This document shows, one piece after another, positions 36,572 through 44,999 of a stretch of DNA of 64,000 nucleotides. Origin of the DNA: IMCC2047 sp041395865. GTDB taxonomy: Bacteria; Pseudomonadota; Gammaproteobacteria; Pseudomonadales; IMCC2047. Below the pieces are notes generated by a model. The model was not told the origin of the DNA and ran no database searches. It saw nothing but the letters and a program-made list of their open reading frames with translations. The stretch is from positions 1 to 64,000 of the forward strand of contig JAWKZQ010000013.1 of the NCBI GenBank assembly GCA_041395865.1, written 5' to 3'. The stretch's first letter is position 1; the number at the start of each line of letters is the position of its first letter. A program made the translations under genes and the position numbers.

Positions 36572-38365
36572 TTAGCCCAGAGTAATCAGGGCATCGCCAA
36601 CGGCAACGGAATCCCCGGTTTTCACCAGTACGTCTGCCACAGTACCACCCTCTGCCGCACGCACCTCAGTCTCCATCTTCATCGCTTCCAGGATGACAAC
36701 CACATCACCGGCCGCAACCTGATCACCCGGCGCAACATTGATCTTGAAGATATTACCTGCCAAGGGTGCATTAACCGTCGCACTGCCAGCCGCAGGAGCA
36801 GCAGGGGCCGCTGCAGTAGGAGCAGCAACAGGGGTTGCTGAGATTGCCGCATCTGCGCCTTCAGCCACTTCGACCACATACTTGGTGCCGTTGACAGCCA
36901 CTGTGTAAACTTCGGAACCGGAAGCCGTTTTGGCAGCGGCAGGCGCCGCTGCGGCCTGAGCATCTTCCAGTGTTGGAACTGGCTCGAAGGCATCCGGGTT
37001 ACCACGGTTTTCCAGGAACTTAAGACCGATTTGCGGGAACAGCGCGTAAGTCAGCACGTCATCCACTTCGTCAGCCGCCAGCTTGATGCTCTTCTCAGCG
37101 GCCAAACCTTTCAATTCTTCGGTCAGCTTGTCCAGTTCAGGCTCCAGCAAATCGGCTGGACGACAGGTAATGGCTTCAGCGCCTTCCAGGACACGAGCTT
37201 GCAACTCAGCGTTCACAGGTGCAGGCGTCACACCATATTCACCCTTCAAAACACCGGCAGTTTCCTTGGAGATAGACTTGTAACGTTCACCGGTAAGTAC
37301 ATTCAATACCGCCTGGGTGCCCACAATTTGAGAGGTGGGTGTTACCAGCGGCAGAAAACCCAGGTCTTCACGTACGCGGGGAATCTCTTCCAGCACAGCG
37401 TCGAACTTATCGCCAGCGCCCTGCTCTTTCAGCTGGTTTTCCATATTGGTCAGCATGCCGCCTGGGACCTGCGCAACCAGAATACGGGAATCCACACCAC
37501 GCAGAGAACCTTCAAATTTAGCGTATTTTTTACGGACTTCACGGAAGTAGGAGGCGATCTCTTCCAGCAGGATCAGATCCAGTCCTGTATCACGGTCAGT
37601 GCCTTGCAGAATCGCTACGACAGACTCTGTGGGCGAATGACCGTACGTCATACTCATGGAAGAAATGGAGGTATCGACATTGTCGATGCCTGCTTCAACA
37701 CACTTCAGGATAGTCGACGTGGACAGGCCGGTTGTTGCGTGGCACTGCATGTGAATAGGAATATCAACGGTTTCTTTCAGCGCCTTAACCAGCTCGTAGC
37801 CATCATAGGGCTTCAGCAAACCGGCCATATCCTTAATACAGATTGAGTGCGCGCCCATGTCTTCAATTTCACGGGCTTTCTGCAGCCAAACGTCCAGCGT
37901 ATGCAGCTCGCTCACAGTGTAGGACAGCGTACCCTGGGCATGCTTGCCATTTTCAATAACGGCTTTCACAGCTGTTTCGATGTTGCGCATGTCGTTCATC
38001 GCATCGAATACGCGGAAAACGTCAACGCCATTGGTCGCCGCACGCTCGACGAATTTGCGGACCACATCGTCTGCATAGTGGCGGTAGCCGAGAATGTTCT
38101 GGCCACGGAACAACATCTGTTGAGGTGTATGCGGCATGGCCTTTTTCAACTCGCGAATACGATCCCAAGGGTCTTCGCCCAGGAAACGGATACAAGCGTC
38201 AAATGTTGCCCCACCCCAGGATTCAAGTGACCAGAAGCCAACGCGGTCTAGTTTTTCCGCAATCGGCAGCATGTCATCCAAACGCATACGGGTTGCAAAC
38301 AGCGACTGGTGTGCGTCGCGCAGCACAACATCGGTAATACCGAGTGGTTTTTTATTCTCGCTCAT
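36572..38365 (-). CDS. oadA: oxaloacetate decarboxylase alpha subunit
   Basis: A 597-residue cytoplasmic carboxyltransferase. The N-terminal TIM-barrel domain begins ITDVVLRDAHQSLFATRMR with the metal-binding Asp and His region. An Ala/Pro-rich linker (about residues 460-525) leads to a biotinyl domain with EAMKMET, biotinylated Lys563. It decarboxylates oxaloacetate to pyruvate with carboxyl transfer to biotin. The linker has several Ala-Pro repeats, normal for the family. Upstream oadG and downstream oadB complete the complex. Confidence 0.96.
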   Translation of the reverse strand: MSENKKPLGITDVVLRDAHQSLFATRMRLDDMLPIAEKLDRVGFWSLESWGGATFDACIRFLGEDPWDRIRELKKAMPHTPQQMLFRGQNILGYRHYADDVVRKFVERAATNGVDVFRVFDAMNDMRNIETAVKAVIENGKHAQGTLSYTVSELHTLDVWLQKAREIEDMGAHSICIKDMAGLLKPYDGYELVKALKETVDIPIHMQCHATTGLSTSTILKCVEAGIDNVDTSISSMSMTYGHSPTESVVAILQGTDRDTGLDLILLEEIASYFREVRKKYAKFEGSLRGVDSRILVAQVPGGMLTNMENQLKEQGAGDKFDAVLEEIPRVREDLGFLPLVTPTSQIVGTQAVLNVLTGERYKSISKETAGVLKGEYGVTPAPVNAELQARVLEGAEAITCRPADLLEPELDKLTEELKGLAAEKSIKLAADEVDDVLTYALFPQIGLKFLENRGNPDAFEPVPTLEDAQAAAAPAAAKTASGSEVYTVAVNGTKYVVEVAEGADAAISATPVAAPTAAAPAAPAAGSATVNAPLAGNIFKINVAPGDQVAAGDVVVILEAMKMETEVRAAEGGTVADVLVKTGDSVAVGDALITLG

Positions 38366-38425
38366 TGATTAGCGCCTCTGATTATTAGAATGGGGTTCTC
38401 AGACCACCACCAACTGCCCGGGCAG

Positions 38426-38677
38426 TTACTTCTTCGGATGGTCTTGACGATACTTGTGAACAGCGGCTGAAATGGCCGTAATGTGTGCGTCAGACTGAGC
38501 GGCTGACGTTTGTGGCTTTTTTGGTATAACAGGCTCAGGTACAGGTTCAGGAAAAAAACGATTTACAGCTTTTGACATGACGGTAGTGAGGATCACCAAC
38601 AGGGTCAAAAACACGAATACGACGCTGACACCGAAAATCAGCAGAGAAAGGCCTTGATCAAATAAGGTTTCAGTCAC
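38426..38677 (-). CDS. oadG: oxaloacetate decarboxylase gamma subunit
   Basis: An 83-residue membrane anchor subunit. One N-terminal helix (LLIFGVSVVFVFLTLLVILT) is followed by a Pro-rich hinge (FFPEPVPEPVIPKKP) and a short C-terminal part ending in HPKK. It holds OadA to OadB and binds zinc in studied homologues. I placed the start at GTG 38677, which has AGGTGG five bases before it; a GTG three codons earlier has no ribosome site. It is the first gene of the oad operon. Confidence 0.85.
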   Translation of the reverse strand: MTETLFDQGLSLLIFGVSVVFVFLTLLVILTTVMSKAVNRFFPEPVPEPVIPKKPQTSAAQSDAHITAISAAVHKYRQDHPKK

Positions 38678-38820
38678 TGGAGCCACCTATTTTTTATCTT
38701 TTTGTGCAGGCCACCTCCATGCGGAGGCCTGAAAATCCAGGGCGTTAAACTACAATTAATTGAACGGTTTGGCAAATTTTTGACCACCCGATTCCAACTG
38801 CAGTTACAAACCCGGCCCAT

Positions 38821-38849
38821 AAAAAAGCCCGCGCTGTGCGGGCTTTTTT
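38821..38849 (-). terminator. intrinsic terminator after tRNA-Arg
   Basis: The hairpin has stem GCCCGC/GCGGGC flanked by an A-run and a T-run and lies four bases beyond the 3' end of the minus-strand tRNA-Arg gene. Its stem is nearly identical to the terminator at 35334-35363. Confidence 0.88.
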
Positions 38850-38853
38850 AAAA

Positions 38854-38930
38854 TGGCGCATCCGGGAGGATTCGAACCTCCGACCGCTCGGTTCGTAGCC
38901 GAGTACTCTATCCAGCTGAGCTACGGATGC
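38854..38930 (-). tRNA. tRNA-Arg (anticodon ACG)
   Basis: The minus strand folds into a full 77-nt cloverleaf. Acceptor stem GCATCCG pairs with CGGATGC, discriminator G and encoded CCA follow. The anticodon stem CTCGG/CCGAG encloses loop CTACGAA, giving ACG, which is read as ICG after deamination and decodes CGU, CGC and CGA. The T-arm is GGAGG-TTCGAAT-CCTCC. It lies just downstream of tRNA-Ser and is followed by a terminator. Confidence 0.97.
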
Positions 38931-38947
38931 TTAAACTCAAATTATCA

Positions 38948-39037
38948 TGGCGGAGAGGGAGGGATTCGAACCCTCGATGAGTGTAAACCCATACGCCCTT
39001 AGCAGGGGCGCGCCTTCAGCCACTCGGCCACCTCTCC
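38948..39037 (-). tRNA. tRNA-Ser (anticodon GCT)
   Basis: A 90-nt class II tRNA with long variable arm. Acceptor stem GGAGAGG pairs with CCTCTCC; discriminator G and CCA are encoded. The anticodon stem CGCCC/GGGCG encloses CTGCTAA, giving GCT, which decodes AGC and AGU. The gene sits 17 bp upstream of tRNA-Arg and about 100 bp downstream of csrA, an order common in gammaproteobacteria. Confidence 0.97.
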
Positions 39038-39112
39038 ACATCCGGAAAGCTTATTTCGCCACCGGTTAAGAGGTGCGAGATAATACCATGTTTTGTGGAA
39101 ATTCAAAGAGCA

Positions 39113-39138
39113 AAAACAACTTTATTTCTAATTGTTTT
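39113..39138 (-). terminator. weak AT-rich terminator-like hairpin after csrA
   Basis: On the minus strand AAAACAA, a 12-nt loop and TTGTTTT followed by another T overlap the csrA stop codon. The stem is only A/T-rich with one G/C pair, so termination is uncertain and the tRNAs downstream may be read through. Confidence 0.3.
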
Positions 39139-39322
39139 AGTCCTTTTCGGAGTCTTCCTGCTCCTGCTGGATTCGCTGGTAAATTTCTTCACGATGCACA
39201 GCAACTTCCTTAGGCGCATCGACACCAATTCGAACCTGGTTGCCTTTAACACCCAGCACAGTTACGTTAACGTCATCACCAATTTTGAGCGTTTCACCAA
39301 CGCGTCGCGTTAAAATCAACAT
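39137..39322 (-). CDS. csrA: carbon storage regulator CsrA
   Basis: A 61-residue RNA-binding protein with canonical sequence MLILTRRVGETLKIGDDV, the GxRIGVDAPKEVAVHREE core (Arg and Glu residues contacting GGA loops) and a short charged C-terminus. CsrA dimers bind GGA motifs in leader RNAs and often control motility and biofilm genes, both of which are encoded nearby. It lies between lysC and tRNA-Ser, the usual position in this group. Confidence 0.98.
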   Translation of the reverse strand: MLILTRRVGETLKIGDDVNVTVLGVKGNQVRIGVDAPKEVAVHREEIYQRIQQEQEDSEKD

Positions 39323-39396
39323 TACTCAAGTCTCCCCAAACTCAGCAGTAATTAAAGCTGCCACATTGCAAGTCGGTACAGGCAGCACCCTGGTTT

Positions 39397-40626
39397 TTAT
39401 TCTACTTCTTCCGCATCCAAACCAAAGGCTGTATGTAAAGCACGCACAGCCAGCTCCAGATACTTCTCTGCCACAACTACAGAAATCTTGATCTCAGACG
39501 TAGAAATCATCTGCATATTGATGTTTTCATCAGCCAGCGCCTTGAACATCTGGGCCGCTACGCCTGCATGTGAACGCATTCCGACGCCTACCAGTGACAC
39601 CTTAGCAATAGTATTGTCGCCTGTCACCTCTCGTGCACCCAGATCCGCCATACTACTTTCAAGCAGCTGAAGGCCCTTCTGGTAGTCGTTACGGTGCACC
39701 GTAAAGGTAAAGTCAGTGGTATTATCCTCCGCCGTGTTCTGGATAATCATATCCACTTCAATATTGGCGGCACTAATAATTCCCAGAATCCTGGAAGCAA
39801 CACCCGGGACGTCTTCTACTCCCCGAACGGTTAATTTAGCCTCATCTCGGTTAAAAGCAATTCCTGAAACGACAGGCTGTTCCATGACGTCTTCATCCTC
39901 TAGGGTGATTAATGTGCCAGGACCGTCTTCAAAACTGGACAGCACGCGTAAGGGCACGTTGTATTTACCGGCAAACTCAACCGAACGAATTTGCAAAACC
40001 TTGGACCCCAGGCTCGCCATCTCAAGCATTTCCTCAAAGGTGATGCTCTCCAAACGGCGCGCCTTATCCACCACACGAGGATCGGTGGTATACACACCGT
40101 CCACATCGGTATAAATCTGGCACTCGTCAGCCTTTAAGGCCGCCGCCAAGGCCACAGCGGACGTATCCGAGCCGCCGCGCCCCAATGTAGTAATATTTCC
40201 TTCCTCATCAACACCCTGGAAGCCGGCCACAACAACGACTCGCCCTTCAGACAGGTCGCCACGCATACGCGTTTCATCGATCGAACGGATTCTCGCTTTG
40301 GTGTGCACGCTATCGGTCAGCACTTTAACCTGGCCGCCAGTGTAGGAACGGGCAGCACAGCCGCGTTTTTCCAACGCCATACTGAGCAATGCAATAGTGA
40401 CCTGTTCCCCCGTAGAGACAAGCACATCCATTTCCCGTGCTTTCGGGTTGTCATCTATTTGCTTGGCAAGATCAATCAGGCGGTTTGTTTCACCGCTCAT
40501 TGCCGAAACCACGACAACAATATCGTGTCCCTGTTGACGGTAGCCAATCACTTTCTCTGCAACAGCCTCGATGCGCTCGATACTGCCTACGGAGGTTCCG
40601 CCGAATTTTTGTACGTAAAGTGCCAT
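39397..40626 (-). CDS. lysC: aspartate kinase
   Basis: A 409-residue monofunctional aspartokinase, the first enzyme of lysine, threonine and methionine synthesis. The N-terminal KFGGTSVGSIERI is the ATP/aspartate signature; the FQGVDEEGNITTLGRGGSD segment forms the active site. Two ACT domains at the C-terminus (from about 265) give feedback control. It is 139 bp downstream of alaS; I see no lysine riboswitch in that gap. Confidence 0.97.
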   Translation of the reverse strand: MALYVQKFGGTSVGSIERIEAVAEKVIGYRQQGHDIVVVVSAMSGETNRLIDLAKQIDDNPKAREMDVLVSTGEQVTIALLSMALEKRGCAARSYTGGQVKVLTDSVHTKARIRSIDETRMRGDLSEGRVVVVAGFQGVDEEGNITTLGRGGSDTSAVALAAALKADECQIYTDVDGVYTTDPRVVDKARRLESITFEEMLEMASLGSKVLQIRSVEFAGKYNVPLRVLSSFEDGPGTLITLEDEDVMEQPVVSGIAFNRDEAKLTVRGVEDVPGVASRILGIISAANIEVDMIIQNTAEDNTTDFTFTVHRNDYQKGLQLLESSMADLGAREVTGDNTIAKVSLVGVGMRSHAGVAAQMFKALADENINMQMISTSEIKISVVVAEKYLELAVRALHTAFGLDAEEVE

Positions 40627-40765
40627 TAAGTTTTCAGCTGCTATTCGTTGATGCTAAAAAGGGCGCCATTTAACAACAATCCGCGCCCGATTTAAACTAA
40701 AACTTTGATTTAAAGGCAACGAATGCCCGTGTTTGTAATAGTTACCCCAGAAGCCGCTAACCGGC

Positions 40766-43363
40766 TTACAATCGCTCTTCCAGCCAGGCAGTAACAGAGG
40801 ACAAGGCCGCCGGAACAGCGGCGGGATCATTACCGCCGGCCTGGGCCATATCCGGCCTGCCGCCGCCGCGACCACCCACCTGGGCAGCGACCATATTTAC
40901 CAGCTCACCAGCTTTGACACGGTCCGTCACATCCTTAGTAACACCCGCGACCAAACTGACCTTATCTCCCTGGCTGGCTGCTAGCACGATCACAGCCGTC
41001 CCCAGCTTGCTTTTCAGTTGGTCCATGGTGCTCAACAAGGTTTTATTGTCCACATCGTCGAAGGCGTGCGCCAGCACCTTGATGCCCTTCATTTCGACAG
41101 CTTCAGCAGCAAGGTCACGACCACTGCTGGTTGCCATTTTCGCTTTCAGGGCCTGCAGCTCTTTTTCCATTTCACGGTTTTTGGCGGCCAGCTGGCGAAC
41201 CTTCTCAGCCGCTTGATCCGGCGAGCTTTTCACAACACCCGAAATATCAGCCAAACCTTTTTCCAGACTTTCATAATAAGCCAGCGCCGTAGAGCCCGTT
41301 ACAGCCTCAATCCGCCGGATACCTGCGGCCACACCGCTTTCACTCAAAATCTTGAATACGGCAATATCGCCGGTACGGTTCACATGAGTACCACCGCACA
41401 ACTCCACGGAAAAACCTTCCGCCATGCTCAGTACGCGCACCTCATCGCTGTATTTTTCACCAAACAACGCCATGACACCCTTCTCCATGGCCGCGTCCAG
41501 CGCCATGGTTTCAGTTTCCACCAACGTATTGGCCTGAATCTTTTCGTTAACCAGTTTTTCAATTGCTCGCAACTGTACGGGCGTTACCGCTTCGAAGTGG
41601 GAAAAATCGAAGCGCAACCGATCCGGCGTCACCAACGATCCCTTCTGGGTAACATGTTCGCCCAGTTCCAGGCGAAGTGCCGCATGCAACAGGTGCGTTG
41701 CCGAGTGATTTAGCGCGGTAGCATGGCGTTTTTGCTTATCGACATCGGCAACCACAATGGCACCGGTCGACAAAACGCCGGCCTCCAGCACGCCCTGGTG
41801 CAAGTGACTGCCCGCCTGTTTCAGGGTATTTTCCACTCGAAACAGTGCTTCACCGCACCGGATCAGGCCGACATCGCCCACCTGCCCGCCAGACTCTGCA
41901 TAAAATGGGGTATGGTCCAACACCACAATGGCGCGATCGCCAGCCTCGATCTCGCTGACACCATCACCGTCTTTGATAAGGTTCGTAACGGTTCCCTGCT
42001 CGCTGAGATGCTCGTAGCCACAAAAACCCGTTTCGCCCTCAAGCACCACATCGGCGCGCATATCCACATCGAAGGTGCTGGCCGCGCGAGCCCGCTCACG
42101 CTGTGCCTGCATGGCCTGCTCAAAGCCGGCAATATCCATAATCAGGTTACGCTCCCGGGCGATATCGGCAGTGAGGTCCACCGGGAATCCGTATGTGTCA
42201 TACAGGCGGAAAATGGTTTCCCCGGGAATTTCATTACCCTTCAGTTCGGCCAGGTCGCGTTCAAAAATTTGCATCCCCTGATCCAGGGTTTTCGCAAACT
42301 GTTCTTCCTCTTTTGCCAGCACCTGCTCAATCTGTGTTTGGCGCTGGAGAAGCTCGGGATAGGCATCTCCCATTTCGTTCGCTAAGGCGCCAACCAGTTT
42401 ATGGAAGAAGGCCTCTTTCATACCCAGTTTATGGCCATGACGAATAGCGCGACGGATAATTCGGCGCAGCACGTAACCACGACCGTCATTGGATGGAATC
42501 ACGCCATCGCTAATCAGGAAACTGCAGGAACGAATATGGTCTGCAATCACCCGCAACGAGGTATTGCTTGTATCAGCCTCACCGACAACATCCGCTGCCT
42601 TTTTCAGCAGCGCCTGGAACAGGTCAATTTCATAGTTACTGTGTACACCCTGCATAACAGCGGCAATACGCTCCAGCCCCATGCCCGTATCAACCGACGG
42701 TTTGGGTAAAGGCGTCATGGTGCCGTCGGCAGAACGCTCGAACTGCATAAATACCAGGTTCCAGATTTCGATATACCGATCGCCATCCTCCTCCGGGCTG
42801 CCTGGCGGACCACCGGCAACCGCCTCGCCGTGGTCGTAGAAAATTTCGGTACAGGGGCCGCAGGGACCCGTATCGCCCATTGACCAGAAATTGTCTTTTT
42901 TACCCAGCCGGGAGAAGCGCTCTGCAGAAACCCCCATTTCCTTCAGCCAGATGTCCGCAGCCTCATCGTCCTCTTCATAGACCGTGACCCACAGCTTTTC
43001 CTCCGGCAAGCCCAGCTTTTCCGTCAGGAACGCCCAGGCAAACTTAATGGCTTCACGCTTGAAGTAATCCCCAAAACTGAAATTACCCAGCATTTCAAAA
43101 AACGTATGGTGGCGTGCGGTATAGCCGACGTTTTCCAGGTCATTGTGCTTACCGCCGGCACGTACACAACGCTGCGAGGTAGTCGCCCGGTTATAGTTGC
43201 GCGTTTCATTACCCAGAAAAACTTCCTTGAACTGCACCATTCCCGCATTGGTAAATAACAGTGTCGGATCGTTAGCTGGCACCAGTGAACTGCTGGGCAG
43301 ACGCTCGTGCCCCTGTTGTTCAAAGAAGTCGAGAAAGGCTTTGCGAATTTCAGTACTTTTCAT
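40766..43363 (-). CDS. alaS: alanyl-tRNA synthetase
   Basis: An 865-residue class II synthetase. The aminoacylation domain begins MKSTEIRKAFLDFFEQQGHE with SSLVPANDPTLLFTNAGM. The editing domain has zinc ligands in NHSATHLLHA and CGGTHVNRTGD. The C-terminal C-Ala domain includes a coiled segment and ends in a glycine-rich block (VGGRGGGRPDMAQAGG). Length is normal. Downstream in the same direction are lysC and csrA; upstream by 129 bp is the AlkB-like gene. Confidence 0.98.
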   Translation of the reverse strand: MKSTEIRKAFLDFFEQQGHERLPSSSLVPANDPTLLFTNAGMVQFKEVFLGNETRNYNRATTSQRCVRAGGKHNDLENVGYTARHHTFFEMLGNFSFGDYFKREAIKFAWAFLTEKLGLPEEKLWVTVYEEDDEAADIWLKEMGVSAERFSRLGKKDNFWSMGDTGPCGPCTEIFYDHGEAVAGGPPGSPEEDGDRYIEIWNLVFMQFERSADGTMTPLPKPSVDTGMGLERIAAVMQGVHSNYEIDLFQALLKKAADVVGEADTSNTSLRVIADHIRSCSFLISDGVIPSNDGRGYVLRRIIRRAIRHGHKLGMKEAFFHKLVGALANEMGDAYPELLQRQTQIEQVLAKEEEQFAKTLDQGMQIFERDLAELKGNEIPGETIFRLYDTYGFPVDLTADIARERNLIMDIAGFEQAMQAQRERARAASTFDVDMRADVVLEGETGFCGYEHLSEQGTVTNLIKDGDGVSEIEAGDRAIVVLDHTPFYAESGGQVGDVGLIRCGEALFRVENTLKQAGSHLHQGVLEAGVLSTGAIVVADVDKQKRHATALNHSATHLLHAALRLELGEHVTQKGSLVTPDRLRFDFSHFEAVTPVQLRAIEKLVNEKIQANTLVETETMALDAAMEKGVMALFGEKYSDEVRVLSMAEGFSVELCGGTHVNRTGDIAVFKILSESGVAAGIRRIEAVTGSTALAYYESLEKGLADISGVVKSSPDQAAEKVRQLAAKNREMEKELQALKAKMATSSGRDLAAEAVEMKGIKVLAHAFDDVDNKTLLSTMDQLKSKLGTAVIVLAASQGDKVSLVAGVTKDVTDRVKAGELVNMVAAQVGGRGGGRPDMAQAGGNDPAAVPAALSSVTAWLEERL

Positions 43364-43492
43364 CGGATAACTATTCTGGGAGATTACAGGCCATTAGAGG
43401 GTGAATTTTATCTGACCGGCAAGTATATAGCGACCCACTAAATTTGCAGTAAAAATCTGTTGCTAAGGGGATTACGGCGGTAAAAAAACAGG

Positions 43493-44122
43493 TTAATCGG
43501 GACGAACCCAGCGAAAGGTCAGGTTGATTCGCTCACCCACATCTACGGACGTTTTTGCCACCTGATGTTGCCAGCAGTGTTGCAGCGCCCCAGACATGAC
43601 CAGCAGCGATCCCGAATCAAGCTGGATTTTTATCCGGCCTTCCCCCGACCGCTTTCGGCGCATCGAAAAATAACGGCTGGCACCGAGGCTCAAGGAAGCA
43701 ATCACAGGCTGCCGCCCCAGCTCAGGCTCATCGTCGCTGTGCCAGCCGACGCTGTCCTGCCCGTCACGGTATAGATTCAGCAGTACGCTGTTGAACGCGA
43801 CGCAACTCCAGTGTTCCACCAGCGCCCTGAGTTCAAGTAGCGTCGGCGTCCAGCCATTACTTTTAAGAGACAAACCGGAATAGCCATACAGAGCGCCGGC
43901 ATCGCCGTACCAGCTCTGCAACCTGGGGATCGGAATACAGCGTCCGGCGATACGAAGCTGGTCCTGCTGCCAATTAACCTCATGACGCAGCTGATCAAAA
44001 ACACGGCCTGCACTTTCCGGCGAGAGTGCCTGCTGCACAAGCACAATCCGCCCTGTTTCATTATCAAGAATGGTTTCTGGCTGCGGCTTGAAAAGGTGGG
44101 CTTGGGTCATAAAGACATCCAA
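43493..44122 (-). CDS. AlkB-like alpha-ketoglutarate-dependent dioxygenase
   Basis: A 209-residue Fe(II)/2-oxoglutarate dioxygenase. The iron ligands are in GWHSDDE (HxD) and in a later LQHCWQH histidine; RINLTFR supplies the 2-oxoglutarate-binding arginine and the family RxxxxxR signature. NLYRDGQDSVGWHSD is the conserved core of the ABH2/ABH3-like bacterial branch. It removes alkyl lesions from DNA bases by oxidation. The start may be Met1 or Met5. It lies between fliT and alaS on the same strand, but the terminator after fliT is on its far side, so its own promoter should be upstream at about 44130. Confidence 0.88.
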   Translation of the reverse strand: MDVFMTQAHLFKPQPETILDNETGRIVLVQQALSPESAGRVFDQLRHEVNWQQDQLRIAGRCIPIPRLQSWYGDAGALYGYSGLSLKSNGWTPTLLELRALVEHWSCVAFNSVLLNLYRDGQDSVGWHSDDEPELGRQPVIASLSLGASRYFSMRRKRSGEGRIKIQLDSGSLLVMSGALQHCWQHQVAKTSVDVGERINLTFRWVRPD

Positions 44123-44173
44123 AGAGAGGGCTTGTCATTATTTTACCCAATCGCGCCGGAAGTCCGCTATGAT

Positions 44174-44198
44174 CAAAAAAATCGGGGGCCAGGCCCCC
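44174..44198 (-). terminator. intrinsic terminator after fliT
   Basis: On the minus strand GGGGGCC-T-GGCCCCC is followed by GATTTTTTT. It lies 14 bp beyond the fliT stop and should end the fliD-fliS-fliT transcript. Confidence 0.85.
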
Positions 44199-44212
44199 TT
44201 AAGCGAGGAAAA

Positions 44213-44545
44213 TCAACGACTGTGCTGCTGATAGGCACTTACGGCCTGCTTGCCTTTGACCATTTTTGCAAGCACAGGCAGCAACTTATCCTGCTGCTGG
44301 CGGGCCAATCCCAGCACCTGCTCGTCCATCGCCAACAGCTGAGTGATTTTATCGTGAATATGAAGGGCGTTAGCAACGGTAATCGGCTGAGAGAAATAGT
44401 GGCGAATCAGTTTATCCCGCCGACCCGCCAGTTCTTCCAGCACATCCCATTGCGCGGCAGCCGCCGCCTCAAGCAGCGTTTGGCTGACATCTAAAATAAC
44501 GTGCCAATGCTCATCGGCACCGTGACTTTGCAAATTATTTTGCAT
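44213..44545 (-). CDS. fliT: flagellar export chaperone FliT-like protein
   Basis: A 110-residue, mostly helical, charged protein directly after fliS, sharing one base with it (TAATG). Size, helical pattern and position fit FliT, the chaperone of the cap protein FliD that in enterics also restrains FlhDC. Sequence conservation in this family is weak, so the call rests largely on context. Internal helices at about residues 10-35 and 40-100 match. Confidence 0.7.
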   Translation of the reverse strand: MQNNLQSHGADEHWHVILDVSQTLLEAAAAAQWDVLEELAGRRDKLIRHYFSQPITVANALHIHDKITQLLAMDEQVLGLARQQQDKLLPVLAKMVKGKQAVSAYQQHSR

Positions 44546-44973
44546 TAGCCTGCCGCACTCGCCTGGTTTTTTTGGCTGCTAAGGTGATGAAACTCCTGCG
44601 GGATACCATCCCAACCCTGCTTGATGTCCTTCAGCAGGTTGATAACCTCGTCGACAATTGTCATGTCATTTTGACGGCTGGCTTCACTGAGTCGGCGAAT
44701 CATATAGTCATAAAGCGCATCCAGGTTAGCAGACACATCACCGCCAGCTTCCATGTCCAGGCTGCTTTGCAGGCCGCCGATAATATCGATGGATTTGCCC
44801 AGCTGCACCCCTTTTTCCGCATAATCCCGCCGCTCGATACAACCTTTAGCCGAGGCAAGGCGAGACAGAGCGCCATTGATCAGCATGGAAATAAGCTGAT
44901 GAGGGCTGGCACCGTCAATACTGCTCTGTGTGTTGACACGCTGATACTGCTTGATTGCCTGTTGACTATTCAT
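44545..44973 (-). CDS. fliS: flagellar export chaperone FliS
   Basis: A 142-residue helical chaperone of flagellin. The N-terminal AIKQYQRVNTQSSIDGASPH and the following LISMLINGALSRLASAKG match the conserved FliS core; DDYMIRRL-like helices follow. It binds the C-terminus of flagellin and prevents premature assembly in the cytoplasm. The gene is 26 bp after fliD and overlaps fliT by one base. Confidence 0.93.
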   Translation of the reverse strand: MNSQQAIKQYQRVNTQSSIDGASPHQLISMLINGALSRLASAKGCIERRDYAEKGVQLGKSIDIIGGLQSSLDMEAGGDVSANLDALYDYMIRRLSEASRQNDMTIVDEVINLLKDIKQGWDGIPQEFHHLSSQKNQASAAG

Positions 44974-44999
44974 TAAAGCCTGCCTCTTTCTGGTATTGA

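Noticed and set aside
37031..37846. A 271-codon plus-strand frame opposite oadA
   Set aside because: Antisense to a well-conserved enzyme, no domain, no promoter or ribosome site.
40751..40767. AAGCCG-N5-CGGCTT at the alaS stop as a terminator
   Set aside because: The stem is short and no T-run follows, so lysC may simply be reached by read-through.
41018..42385. Long plus-strand frames opposite alaS
   Set aside because: AlaS is unambiguous on the minus strand; the antisense frames reflect codon bias.
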